A stretch of 9,708 nucleotides of DNA, from the NCBI GenBank assembly GCA_013152075.1, contig JAADHD010000424.1, forward strand, positions 1-9,708. The letters are read 5' to 3'. This document shows positions 1 through 6,805 of the stretch, piece after piece. Both the position numbers and the translations under genes were made by a program. The stretch's first letter is position 1; each line of letters starts with the position of its first letter. Below the pieces are notes generated by a model, which saw nothing but the letters and a program-made list of their open reading frames with translations, was not told the DNA's origin and searched no databases. Source of the stretch: Verrucomicrobiota bacterium (GTDB lineage: Bacteria; Verrucomicrobiota; Verrucomicrobiia; Verrucomicrobiales; DEV007).

Positions 1-1031
1 TGCTACGGGCAAGCAGGTCGGCATCGGGTTTGCGCCATTTGAGGGTGATTTCGCGTTGGACCATGGCTAGTGGCACATCGCTTTTGTGATTGGCGTCTCG
101 GTAGGCATAATAGGCCGCGTCGGCGACTTTTCCGGCGACGATGCGAATTTGCTCAAAGGGTTCACGTGGAGGGCGTCTCTTGCCAAAGGGGATGTTGTTG
201 ATGTCACCGCTGGTGCCGTTGGACATGATGCCGAGAAAATCTTTTCCGGGTTCGCGCCGTAGGCGAGATCCGAAGACGGGAGAACTCGCCAAAGTAGTCG
301 GCAGACATCTGACCTCTGGGACCGCCTCCGACATAGTGAAGCGAGTAGTTTCCCAACAGGCAGAGGGGTTTGCCCTTTTTATTGCGAATGGATAAGACGG
401 ACACCTCGGGGTCGATTGGTCCGGCAGGTGAGATCAGGCCTTTGCTGCCGGGGTTCATTTTGACGATGTCAGTGGTTTCGCCAAAAGGATTCATCGGCAT
501 GGTATTGGGTTGCAGGAACCAGCGGCGGTTGTTGACTTCGTCAGCGAGGTCGTGGCCTCCGTAACCGACCTGGGCATCCTGTAGTGAAGCGTGGGCCTGT
601 ATGATGGATTCGGCGATGCCTGCGGTGAGTTGCTTGCGATAAGCCTGGGCTTCAGGGGTGCCGTTCTCATCGGCATGGCCGGTCGGCGCACTGTGGGTGT
701 GGGTGGCGGACACCATCATGTGATTGGTGGCAATGCCGGTTTTTTCAGAAGCGATCTGTTTGGCTTCGTCCAGCACTTCACGTTTGATCAGACAATTGTC
801 GACCACGACAATGGCGATGGTGGTTTTGCCATCACTGAGGACCGTGCAGCGCGAGTGCAGAGGATCGTGGGCGGAAGATGAGGGGCGGGGGCTGAAACTG
901 CCGACGAGATTGAGCGGCCAGATTTCAGGAGTGACGTCGATCGCAGAAATTCCGGCCCGCAGGGGTGCGGCGTGAGTTGAGGGAGTGTTTATTGCCAGAG
1001 CGACGATGAGGAGGATGTGGGGGACTCGCAT
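1..1031 (-). pseudogene. Neutral/alkaline ceramidase-like secreted protein, frameshifted and cut by the window edge
   Basis: Start taken at the ATG ending at 1031, which gives a signal peptide MRVPHILLIVALAINTPSTHA with likely cleavage before APLRAG; an in-frame ATG at 1097 would add 22 polar residues and hide it. The N-terminal half resembles the neutral/alkaline non-lysosomal ceramidase N-terminal domain: AGISAIDVTPE, then VVDN, then SATHTHSAPTGH, whose histidines match the family's zinc-binding segment. The frame is lost after SADYFGEFSRL and meets a stop at 204-206. A second frame takes over exactly there: GSRLRREPGKDFLGIM, then SNGTSGDINNIPFGKRR, and it stays open to position 1. The second segment holds the conserved SNGTSGD region of the family, so one gene is split by a +1 or -2 event near 261-280. 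Family members release fatty acid from ceramide; for this subgroup the substrate is uncertain. It may be a true pseudogene or a base-calling error. The gene looks richer in G+C than the block to its right. The C-terminus lies outside the window. Confidence 0.85.
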
Positions 1032-1071
1032 AGAGTGGAGTGTAGCTATTGCATGTCGGCGGTCAACGTGG

Positions 1072-1094
1072 AACAGCTTTGTAAGCTGTTTTTT
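1072..1094 (+). terminator. Terminator-like hairpin with T-run, readable on the plus strand
   Basis: A perfect 8-bp stem (AACAGCTT at 1072-1079, AAGCTGTT at 1083-1090) closes a 3-nt loop and is followed by six Ts at 1089-1094. The shape is that of an intrinsic terminator for plus-strand transcripts. On the minus strand the hairpin has an A-run before it and no T-run after it, so it would be a weak stop there. Both flanking recognisable genes are on the minus strand and no plus-strand gene precedes it. It may instead be one copy of a dispersed palindromic repeat. Confidence 0.45.
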
Positions 1095-1097
1095 CAA

Positions 1098-1184
1098 TCT
1101 ACGGAGCAGGTTGAATCAGCATTGGCGGTGTGAGTGGCCCCTTTCTTTGCGGCTTCGTAGAGACCTTCTACGCGTAGAGCAGGT
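1098..1184. repeat. Imperfect short direct repeat in the gap next to the hairpin
   Basis: TCTACG followed by GAGCAGGT occurs at 1098-1111 and again at 1167-1184, where CGTA is inserted between the two words. Related words such as TTCGTAGAG at about 1154-1162 lie between them. Together with the adjacent hairpin this looks like debris of short intergenic repeats more than coding sequence. Whether it belongs to a family dispersed in the genome cannot be seen from one window. Confidence 0.35.
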
Positions 1185-1352
1185 GACCATGAAGCGAATT
1201 GTGCTCATCAAGCGGTATTCTGTGCCTTGGGTGAAAAGGTGATATGTAGGAAATTGTTGGAAAAGTTCTCTGATAAGTTGCCCTTCCGATTGATCAATGA
1301 GCTTTTGTTGGCGAGCGAGGTGTTCGTTTGATGGGAGATCTATAGGTTGCAT
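1116..1352 (-). CDS. Doubtful small ORF, 78 codons
   Basis: An ATG-started ORF of 78 codons lies 24 bp after the kinase stop codon on the same strand. The first 50 residues (MQPIDLPSNEHLARQQKLID, then QSEGQLIRELFQQF) could form a helical soluble protein. The last 20 residues are Arg/Ser/His-rich and run through the repeat region, which looks like non-coding read-through. There is no Shine-Dalgarno and no family I recognise. The ORF may be spurious, or a real small gene with a degenerate end. Otherwise the 345-bp stretch 1032-1376 holds only the hairpin and short repeats listed separately. Confidence 0.2.
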   Translation of the reverse strand: MQPIDLPSNEHLARQQKLIDQSEGQLIRELFQQFPTYHLFTQGTEYRLMSTIRFMVTCSTRRRSLRSRKERGHSHRQC

Positions 1353-1376
1353 CAGTTTATTGTTTGAGGTTGCATT

Positions 1377-2732
1377 TCAACGAGATGCTGAGTTCATTTC
1401 AGAAGGACGGGTAATGCTATCAAATGAGGTTTCGAAAGATCTTAACTCGCTGCCTTCTTGGGGATATTTTTCTTCTATGAGGAAGCCTGTTAAACATAGG
1501 ATAATGATAGTTAAGATGGCAATGATCCAGGCCATAGGAGACTGAATCGTTATGGCGACCATTGGGTGGAACAGAGATTGCGCACTCAGTTGTGTGTCGA
1601 TTCGTTTCGTTTTAGTAATGATCTTTTGAGTGATCAGTTTTTGGGTGGCCTGTTGGGCGTGAAAGGGGCGTGTCTGATGCGCCATTGAAGGAGTTGGTTG
1701 TTTTGGTGGTGGCAAAACGGGGCTTGATATTTCAGAAGAGGGGGCGTAATTGGGGCTATAGTTGGTAGTAGAAATGCCTGCATCTAACGAAGTAGCATTG
1801 GGTGGTCCGATTGAGACGGAGAGAGCAGTCGCAGTAAGAGGGGCTGGGGCTGTTTGAAACACAGAAGAGACAGCGGCTGCCTCCGAAGTTATTATTTCTG
1901 GCATCTCTCCCGCTTGTGCTAATTTAAACATCTTCAGTGCTGCATTAGCATTTTCTGGACGTTGATCCGGGTGACGCGCAATTAACGTCATTAACCATTC
2001 AGCGATTGTTAGCGGGATATCCTGTCTGATTCCTGAAATGTGAGTTACGCTATGATTGGTATGATTGCTCATAGTGGCTGCAGGTGTGTCTCCTTTAAAC
2101 GGGGAACGCTGTGCCAGGCAATAATAGAGTACGCAGCCAAGTGAGTAGAGGTCCGTTCTGGCATCCAGCGGGTGACGGTCGAGTTGCTCGGGGGCCAAGT
2201 AATCAATTGATCCCATAAAGGCACCGGTTTGATCCAGTGTCTGGAGCGAGGGAGTCTGACTGAATTTGGCCAATCCAAAATCCAAAACTTTTACCTGAAA
2301 ACTTCCCGAGGAAAGCCATTGTAGCATAATATTGTCTGGTTTGATGTCGCGATGCAATAGGCCGAGTTCCTGTGCGGTGACCAGTGGATCCAACGTTTGA
2401 GTGGCTACAATAATGAAATCCTTCAAGCTCATAGCGCCGCGGCTCACTATATCTTGAAGTGTGTTTCCTTCGATATACTCCATCACGACGAAAGGCCCCT
2501 CATCATCTTCTTCGAAAGCGAAGAGATTGATTACGTTAGGATGATGCAAGCGAGAAAGCGCATCCACTTCTCGATCAAGGGTATGGTTGGTCGCCTCGTT
2601 GAGGTGAGTTTCTTCTATTGGCAATAGTCGTTTGATTGCCACATCTCGTTTTAGAGTATTGTCATAAGCGTGATATATAGCACCTACCCCGCCTCGCCCT
2701 AGTTTGCTTTTGATTTTATAGCGGTTAGTCAT
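1377..2732 (-). CDS. Hanks-type (PknB-like) Ser/Thr protein kinase with C-terminal membrane anchor
   Basis: The start is the ATG ending at 2732, giving 451 residues that begin MTNRYKIKSKLGRGGVG. A longer reading from 2855 would run through the terminator hairpin at 2787-2822 and add 41 residues outside the kinase fold. All catalytic elements are present: glycine loop GRGGVG (12-17), VAIK lysine 34, probable helix-C Glu55, HRDIKPDN with Asp129, DFG at 151-153, LAPEQ at 179-183 and the DLYSLG aspartate 194. It should therefore be active and transfer phosphate from ATP to Ser/Thr. After the kinase domain comes a Ser/Thr/Pro-rich linker (about 280-395), one hydrophobic segment (about 399-419, WIIAILTIIILCLTGF) and a tail of only about 31 residues. 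No PASTA or other sensor domain is visible, so the signal probably arrives from the cytoplasmic side or a partner. It is the last recognisable gene of the minus-strand block, with its own leader after a probable terminator. Confidence 0.93.
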   Translation of the reverse strand: MTNRYKIKSKLGRGGVGAIYHAYDNTLKRDVAIKRLLPIEETHLNEATNHTLDREVDALSRLHHPNVINLFAFEEDDEGPFVVMEYIEGNTLQDIVSRGAMSLKDFIIVATQTLDPLVTAQELGLLHRDIKPDNIMLQWLSSGSFQVKVLDFGLAKFSQTPSLQTLDQTGAFMGSIDYLAPEQLDRHPLDARTDLYSLGCVLYYCLAQRSPFKGDTPAATMSNHTNHSVTHISGIRQDIPLTIAEWLMTLIARHPDQRPENANAALKMFKLAQAGEMPEIITSEAAAVSSVFQTAPAPLTATALSVSIGPPNATSLDAGISTTNYSPNYAPSSEISSPVLPPPKQPTPSMAHQTRPFHAQQATQKLITQKIITKTKRIDTQLSAQSLFHPMVAITIQSPMAWIIAILTIIILCLTGFLIEEKYPQEGSELRSFETSFDSITRPSEMNSASR

Positions 2733-2786
2733 ATATGAAACAAAGTTAGTTATTAGGAGAAAAAAAGGGAAGGAAAGCCTGGTTGA

Positions 2787-2822
2787 AAATACCCGTTCGT
2801 GAAGTTTAACGAACGGGTATTT
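2787..2822 (-). terminator. Probable intrinsic terminator after the beta-barrel gene
   Basis: The hairpin has a perfect 14-bp stem (2787-2800 with 2809-2822, core ACCCGTTCGT) and an 8-nt loop. On the minus strand it begins about 30 bp after the stop codon of the beta-barrel gene and ends in TATTTTC, a short U-tract. The AT pairs at the stem base could let it work on both strands. It lies between that gene and the kinase start at 2732, which supports the shorter kinase start and at least partly separate kinase transcription. Confidence 0.75.
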
Positions 2823-2851
2823 CGAGTTAAGGGAACCAGTTGACAATCCCC

Positions 2852-3811
2852 TCAAAAAGTCCAGGTCAAATCTACGGTTACTCGTGAGTCCATTAGGTTA
2901 TCTTTACTGTCGGTTAGAGGAAATTCGTAGGCTGCACCCAAATGTACTCTGTCGGCCAATTTGATTCGGCTACCGAGTCCCAGAGTTACGATGTCGCGAT
3001 TGGTCCCTGCATTGGAAGAGCCTAAATTAATGAGGTCGCCTCCTTCAAATTGCACCACAGCGGGAACCGCTCCGCCGAGTTGATCGCCAAATCGTGATCC
3101 GCCATCGCCTGTTTCAAACACATGGTACCAATTGAGCTCGACCAGGGGAGCCAACCATTCGGTGACCCAGTAGCTGACATGGGCACTGGCAAAACCGGTG
3201 GTTGATTCTGCATTGCCGTCAAAGGGAATATGTCCGCCCAAGGCTCCGGCAAACTGTAAGCGCCCCCAAAGCTTAACATCCGAGAGGATCAAGTTGACTG
3301 CCCCATTGCCTGTGCCTTGCCATACTGCTGTGTTTCCACTGGGGACTTCAACAACAGCGGAAACGCTCATCACGTGTTGGATTTCAGGTTGATATAAAAC
3401 AGCGTATTTTAGACCGGCTGCCAGATTAGCCCAACCGCTATCGCTCGTCAGAGTGTTGTCAGGGTTAAAATCGATATAACCGTCTTTAGTGGCCACAAGA
3501 GATAAGCGTTCATTAAAGGCAAACTCTAATTGTAAAGCGTAGAGCTGGAAATCACCACCGAGTGGGACTTCACCCAGAATGGTGCTGATCTTGTCAGGCA
3601 TTGATTGAGAAATAAAGACAGGGTGAATCGTTGTTCTAGGCAAAGCCAGGTCGAACAAAGTGGGATTGGTGATGGGTCTGATCGCACTAGCAAAAGGGTC
3701 TGCCTTAGGTGCCGGGTTGCCTTCTTCGATGGGGCCAGCATATGTAGAGCTTACCAGCAGGTAGCCAGTAGCGAGAGTGGCGGATAGGGTAATAATAAAG
3801 TTTTTTTTCAT
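2852..3811 (-). CDS. Outer-membrane beta-barrel protein, porin/transporter-like
   Basis: The protein has 319 residues. It starts MKKNFIITLSATLATGYLLV and has a clear signal peptide with probable cleavage after STYA (about residue 25). The mature part consists of alternating hydrophobic/polar strands separated by Gly/Asn/Asp-rich turns, and it ends in an aromatic strand, VTVDLTWTF, the usual C-terminal signal of outer-membrane barrels. Segments such as GWANLAAGLKY, SAHVSYWVTEWLAPLVELNWY and VTLGLGSRIKLADRVHLGAAYEF resemble uncharacterised barrels annotated as transporters or as MetA-pathway-like proteins; I would not assign a substrate. The 82-bp gap before it contains a hairpin and a probable terminator follows it, so its expression may be tuned separately from the globin genes upstream. 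There is no Shine-Dalgarno; the leader is A/C/T-rich (ATCAACACTACT before the ATG). Confidence 0.8.
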   Translation of the reverse strand: MKKNFIITLSATLATGYLLVSSTYAGPIEEGNPAPKADPFASAIRPITNPTLFDLALPRTTIHPVFISQSMPDKISTILGEVPLGGDFQLYALQLEFAFNERLSLVATKDGYIDFNPDNTLTSDSGWANLAAGLKYAVLYQPEIQHVMSVSAVVEVPSGNTAVWQGTGNGAVNLILSDVKLWGRLQFAGALGGHIPFDGNAESTTGFASAHVSYWVTEWLAPLVELNWYHVFETGDGGSRFGDQLGGAVPAVVQFEGGDLINLGSSNAGTNRDIVTLGLGSRIKLADRVHLGAAYEFPLTDSKDNLMDSRVTVDLTWTF

Positions 3812-3837
3812 AGTAGTGTTGATAGTTAGATGTAGTT

Positions 3838-3869
3838 GGCCCTCTCGCTTTCATGATAGCGAAAGGGCC
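3838..3869 (-). terminator. Hairpin between globin and beta-barrel genes, possible terminator or processing site
   Basis: Twelve-bp arms (3838-3849 and 3858-3869) flank an 8-nt loop. The single mismatch becomes a G-U pair in minus-strand RNA, so the stem is fully paired there. It begins 24 bp after the globin stop codon. No U-run follows, so it may be a leaky terminator, an attenuator, or an mRNA-stabilising 3' end instead of a full stop. Confidence 0.5.
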
Positions 3870-3893
3870 GGGTATTTGTCTTTTGAAGTAGAG

Positions 3894-4436
3894 TTATCCG
3901 GAGCTGATACAATTCTCGATAAGTTTACGGCTCATGCCGGTAAAGGTAGCGAGTCTTGTGAGACGTTCGTCGGCGTAGGATAGGTTGATGACCATCAGAT
4001 CAAGGTCAAGTATTTTGCATAGAGAGTTGAACTTTTCTCCTAGCTCGGCAGCCGATTCCAGCTCTTGCGCTAGCGCGGCATGCCCGCCAGTGCGGATGAT
4101 AGTCATGACGCCCTCTACCCAGCGTGGATCCAAGCCAATTTTAACATGTACTGCACCAACGATATCGCGGTTGTTAAAATAGGCCTCATCATACCCTCCC
4201 TCTACTCCAGTGAAGAGTTCTCCCATCCAGCGAGCATGGGTGGCTTTGAGTGAGTCCACGCGCCCTTCGATCAGAGTAGCTGTTTCGGGGTATAGATCCA
4301 GTGTTTCGTAGAAAAAATCGGTAAGCGCAGGGCCGTGTTTTTCAAACACGTGAGCTATGGATTTAAGGTTTTCTGCATCCTCGGAGCTGAATCCGACGAA
4401 TTTTTTCATTTCGGTGAAGTTATCGTAGCTTGACAT
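3894..4436 (-). CDS. Protoglobin (globin-coupled-sensor-type globin domain), heme ligand present
   Basis: The 180-residue protein is almost entirely one protoglobin/globin-sensor domain. It begins with KKFVGFSSEDAENLKSI, continues through FFYETLDLYPETATLI and HARWMGELF, and reaches the F-helix signature VGAVHVKIGLDPRWV, in which His97 is the expected proximal heme ligand; the IGLDPRWV that follows is typical of the family. The C-terminal segment, LCKILDLDLMVINLSYADER, matches the last helices. No output domain (methyl-accepting, GGDEF, kinase) is fused, so it is a single-domain globin that must pass information to a separate protein, or else bind or detoxify O2, NO or CO. It lies 52 bp downstream of a paralogous globin-fold gene and follows the Roadblock genes on the same strand. 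It is predicted cytoplasmic: no signal peptide or membrane segment. The leader is A-rich with no Shine-Dalgarno. Confidence 0.9.
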   Translation of the reverse strand: MSSYDNFTEMKKFVGFSSEDAENLKSIAHVFEKHGPALTDFFYETLDLYPETATLIEGRVDSLKATHARWMGELFTGVEGGYDEAYFNNRDIVGAVHVKIGLDPRWVEGVMTIIRTGGHAALAQELESAAELGEKFNSLCKILDLDLMVINLSYADERLTRLATFTGMSRKLIENCISSG

Positions 4437-4488
4437 AATATTAGTTATTTTTTAGTTGGTTTTGATTAGTGTTTTTTTGTTTTTTATT

Positions 4489-5088
4489 TCACGCTGAAGC
4501 TTTACTGAAAATTGTAATTTTATTTTTCACTTCCATAGAGATCATCCGGTTCAGAACAGATTGCTTCAATCCGGAGGCTTCGATGGCGCTATTATATTCC
4601 AGCAGGTAGGACTTGAGGGTGACAATTGACAGGCAATTGGTGAGGTTGAGAAAAGCGTAGGTGATTTGAATCGCCGAACTCTCTCGGAAGGTGGCAAAGG
4701 CTTGCTTTATTAGTATTTTTTGCAGTTGGCCTAGTAATGAAGTCAGATTTACATGATCCAGATTATATTGGACCAAAATAAGACCTATGACCCAATGCCA
4801 GGTCCAGAACTCATCATCGTATTGACCTTTGATCAACGATGTTACCCATCTTGCCAGATGTTCGTCCGGCAATTGCCCCTGTGGATCCAAATCCTTCAAG
4901 ATAGCCGCCGTCGGTTCATAATCGAGAAGCTTCTCGTAGAACTCGGCGGCAATTTCTTGAGCGCAGGGAGCCAGACTACTGGTTGCCTTGCGAATGAGCT
5001 GTTCGTCTTCTGTCGAAAAACCAGTGATTAATTTAGCCTGTTCTAGAACAGGTTTCCATGAATCTTTTGTCTGGGTTGCAGCAGCCAT
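4489..5088 (-). CDS. Protoglobin-fold paralogue lacking the proximal histidine
   Basis: The protein has 199 residues and the same architecture as the next gene: ITGFSTEDEQLIRKA aligns with VGFSSEDAENLKSI, AAEFYEKLLDYEPTAAIL with TDFFYETLDLYPETATLI, and EHLARW with THARW. In the F-helix region WVIGLILVQYNLDHVNL aligns with IVGAVHVKIGLDPRWV. The conserved glycines match (102 here, 94 there), and the residue opposite His97 is Leu105. The Ile-Gly and Trp of the IGLDPRW signature are also gone. His98 lies seven residues earlier and is a less likely substitute ligand. The protein probably does not bind heme in the usual way and may be a structural or regulatory partner, comparable in principle to the non-heme globin domain of the stressosome protein RsbR. 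It lies 53 bp after the small Roadblock gene and 52 bp before the true globin, probably in one transcript. I am sure of the fold relation and less sure of heme loss. Confidence 0.8.
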   Translation of the reverse strand: MAAATQTKDSWKPVLEQAKLITGFSTEDEQLIRKATSSLAPCAQEIAAEFYEKLLDYEPTAAILKDLDPQGQLPDEHLARWVTSLIKGQYDDEFWTWHWVIGLILVQYNLDHVNLTSLLGQLQKILIKQAFATFRESSAIQITYAFLNLTNCLSIVTLKSYLLEYNSAIEASGLKQSVLNRMISMEVKNKITIFSKASA

Positions 5089-5141
5089 TGAATTACTCTT
5101 TTAAAATCTAGAAACAGGTGAAATAATGAGGTGAGGATTCC

Positions 5142-5516
5142 TTACATGATGCGCGCGATTTCTTCTGCGGCGCGTTTCATGTCCAGAAATACTAGTCCTA
5201 ATTTGGCACTAGCGGTGGTTAGAGTAGTTAGCATGCCTTCATCACCTGAGGTGACCAGGATTAAGTTGCCGTTTTCCCCTTTGACGAAAATCTGATCGAG
5301 ATCGCCACGTGCGAGTTCACTAGAAGCTCGTTCGCCCATTGATAGAAGTGCGGCGGCCATAGCTGCTACACGATCTTCGTCGAGCCCTGCTGGAAAGTTT
5401 GAGGCGATCATGAGACCGTCCGAGGAGATGACGGCTGAAGCCTCAATATCTCCACTGGAAGCAGAAAGTGTATTGAGAATTGTATTCAGAGCGTCTGATT
5501 TTGATGTTGTTGCCAT
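5142..5516 (-). CDS. Roadblock/LC7 domain protein, MglB-like
   Basis: The 124-residue protein is filled by a canonical Roadblock/LC7 domain: helix LNTILNTLSAS, then EASAVISSDGLMIASNFP (24-42), helix 2 DRVAAMAAALLSMGERASSEL (48-68), strands DQIFVKGENGNLILVTSG (74-91) and ML-TTLTTASAKLGLVFLDM, and the final helix KRAAEEIARI. The family forms dimers; in bacteria its best-known role is MglB, which acts on the Ras-like GTPase MglA, and other members are orphan regulators. No GTPase is encoded in this window, so the partner is unknown. It is the most typical of three Roadblock-like proteins here, lying 99 bp downstream of the second and 53 bp upstream of the globin-fold pair. The protein is cytoplasmic, with no signal peptide. 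There is no Shine-Dalgarno; the leader before the ATG is A/C-rich. Confidence 0.92.
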   Translation of the reverse strand: MATTSKSDALNTILNTLSASSGDIEASAVISSDGLMIASNFPAGLDEDRVAAMAAALLSMGERASSELARGDLDQIFVKGENGNLILVTSGDEGMLTTLTTASAKLGLVFLDMKRAAEEIARIM

Positions 5517-5615
5517 AATGTTGTGGTTATTTTATTTTGTGTTTAGTTTCATTTTATTTCAGAGAGATATGTTTGAAGTTGCAAATCAGCGAGGACGCGC
5601 GCAACCAGCCAGAGT

Positions 5616-6191
5616 TTAAGTTTTCTCGAATTTTTGTTCGAGTAGGGTTCCACATTGTTTTAAAGCCAGATTTGTGATGCGACGGTAGCTGCAATGTTTT
5701 TTTGCATAAGCCATGAGGAAAAAGCGACGTTTGAGGTTCGGAAAATAACGTACTACGGCCAGTTCGCCATCTAGTCCGTAAACCGTCATTTCATCGACTA
5801 CGCGCACTATACCGGTGCTCTGGGCGCGTTGTGCGGCATATTCAAACATCGATCCGATGGCGACCATGATTTCGGCATTCTTAAGGTTATGGGTTTCTGC
5901 TATGATCAAGCCATCTTCGGAAGCTATGGTTAGACCATCCAATTTGCCGAGACTTAGGAATTTTTCTAACAGGGAGGTTATGGTCTCGGAGAATCCGCTT
6001 ACTTCATTTTCTTTGAGCTCCTCATGTTGGCGAATCAGCTCGTTTGTGCGATCAATACGTTTACTTGCTTCTCGGAAATAATCTCCCGCTTCGATATCAA
6101 TACCGAACGACGAGGGCTTGTCTGCGTCTTCATTTGTGGCGGTTCCTTTTGAGTTAACCACAGATTCAGGGCTGGTATGGAAGTCACTCAT
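5616..6191 (-). CDS. Roadblock/LC7-like protein with a long polar N-terminus and basic C-terminal half
   Basis: The protein has 191 residues. Residues 1-65 are polar and probably disordered or helical (KRIDRTNELIRQHEELKENE looks like a short coiled-coil). Residues about 68-187 follow the Roadblock order: helix ETITSLLEKFLSLG, strands LDGLTIASEDGLIIAET (84-100), helix AEIMVAIGSMFEYAAQRAQST, strands VRVVDEMTVYGLDGELAVVRYF and RRFFLMAYAKK, and helix RRITNLALKQCGTLLEQ. The section 153-171 is strongly basic (KRR, KKH, YRR), unlike the small Roadblock protein downstream, which suggests a different partner or a surface that binds acidic protein or nucleic acid. It lies 47 bp after the preceding unknown gene and 99 bp before the canonical Roadblock gene, and is probably co-transcribed with both. 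I am confident about the domain class; the function is unknown. Confidence 0.78.
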   Translation of the reverse strand: MSDFHTSPESVVNSKGTATNEDADKPSSFGIDIEAGDYFREASKRIDRTNELIRQHEELKENEVSGFSETITSLLEKFLSLGKLDGLTIASEDGLIIAETHNLKNAEIMVAIGSMFEYAAQRAQSTGIVRVVDEMTVYGLDGELAVVRYFPNLKRRFFLMAYAKKHCSYRRITNLALKQCGTLLEQKFEKT

Positions 6192-6238
6192 GTTTGTACG
6201 GAATTTGATAAGAGGTATGATTTTTTAAAAATAGGGTA

Positions 6239-6676
6239 TCAGTGAGTGCTGTTGACCAGATCTTTTAATAAGGCCCCCATGGGGACGCGTTGATCCAGGA
6301 ATGCACCTATCAGACGGGGCGCGCGACGAGGGTCGGATTCCGGGTCAAAGCGGTAAGCGAAGGTAGCGTCCTCAGTATAGATAGCCACATAGCCAACAGA
6401 ATCCATTTCCAGTTCCACTCCAATTGCTTCACTGCCTTCGCGCAGAATTTTCAGTTTTTCAGAGATGATTCCTACGCATTGTTCGTCCAGCTCACTTTCG
6501 ATACCATGAGAAGAAACTCTGAAAAATCCAGAAGGGGAGGTTTTTGTTTCGCTATTGAGCGGTTCAGATGCAGGACGAGATTGAGGCTGTCCGGGTGTCC
6601 AATTTTCACGAGGTTTATTTGCGCTTTCATTGAAGCTCACATCAGTTGCTTTGGGGGGAGTAAGTGTAGCTGGCAT
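6239..6676 (-). CDS. Small protein of unknown function in the Roadblock-globin block
   Basis: I do not recognise a family for this 145-residue protein. Residues 1-50 are Pro/Ser/Thr/Asn-rich and probably disordered. Residues about 66-143 look folded: helix ISEKLKILREGSEAIG, three probable strands (VELEMDSV, GYVAIYTED, TFAYRFDPE), and helices APRLIGAFLDQ and MGALLKDLVN. The helix-strand-strand-strand-helix order resembles the second half of a Roadblock/LC7 domain, so it could be a shortened or highly diverged member; this is only a topology argument. Strand, close spacing (47 bp to the next gene) and lack of a convincing alternative on the plus strand support a real gene. It is the first gene after the 491-bp gap, so a promoter for the downstream genes is expected just before it. 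The leader is CAATAAAACC before the ATG, with no Shine-Dalgarno. Confidence 0.72.
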   Translation of the reverse strand: MPATLTPPKATDVSFNESANKPRENWTPGQPQSRPASEPLNSETKTSPSGFFRVSSHGIESELDEQCVGIISEKLKILREGSEAIGVELEMDSVGYVAIYTEDATFAYRFDPESDPRRAPRLIGAFLDQRVPMGALLKDLVNSTH

Positions 6677-6805
6677 GGTTTTATTGAATTATGGGTGCGG
6701 ATTTAGTTAATAAAGTTACTTAATATGCTTTAAGGATATGTTTTAGACGTAAAATCGAAGTGATTTTGATTTTTTGTGGGGGAGGAGTGGGGGTGTGCAA
6801 TTCTT

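Noticed and set aside
591..975. Plus-strand ORFs opposite the ceramidase-like gene
   Set aside because: The minus strand shows conserved ceramidase motifs over the same bases; the plus frames are shadows.
1032..1097. Ceramidase-like gene start at ATG 1097
   Set aside because: It would put 22 mostly polar and charged residues before a clear signal peptide and includes part of the hairpin; the ATG at 1031 is better.
2733..2855. Longer kinase reading from ATG 2855, adding 41 residues
   Set aside because: It would run through the terminator hairpin 2787-2822, it overlaps the end of the beta-barrel gene, and the kinase domain begins only at the ATG at 2732.
6290..6706. Plus-strand ORF of 138 codons opposite the unknown protein
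   Set aside because: Its translation is rich in Cys, Phe and Arg with no fold pattern, and it lies entirely opposite a better minus-strand gene that fits the block's spacing.
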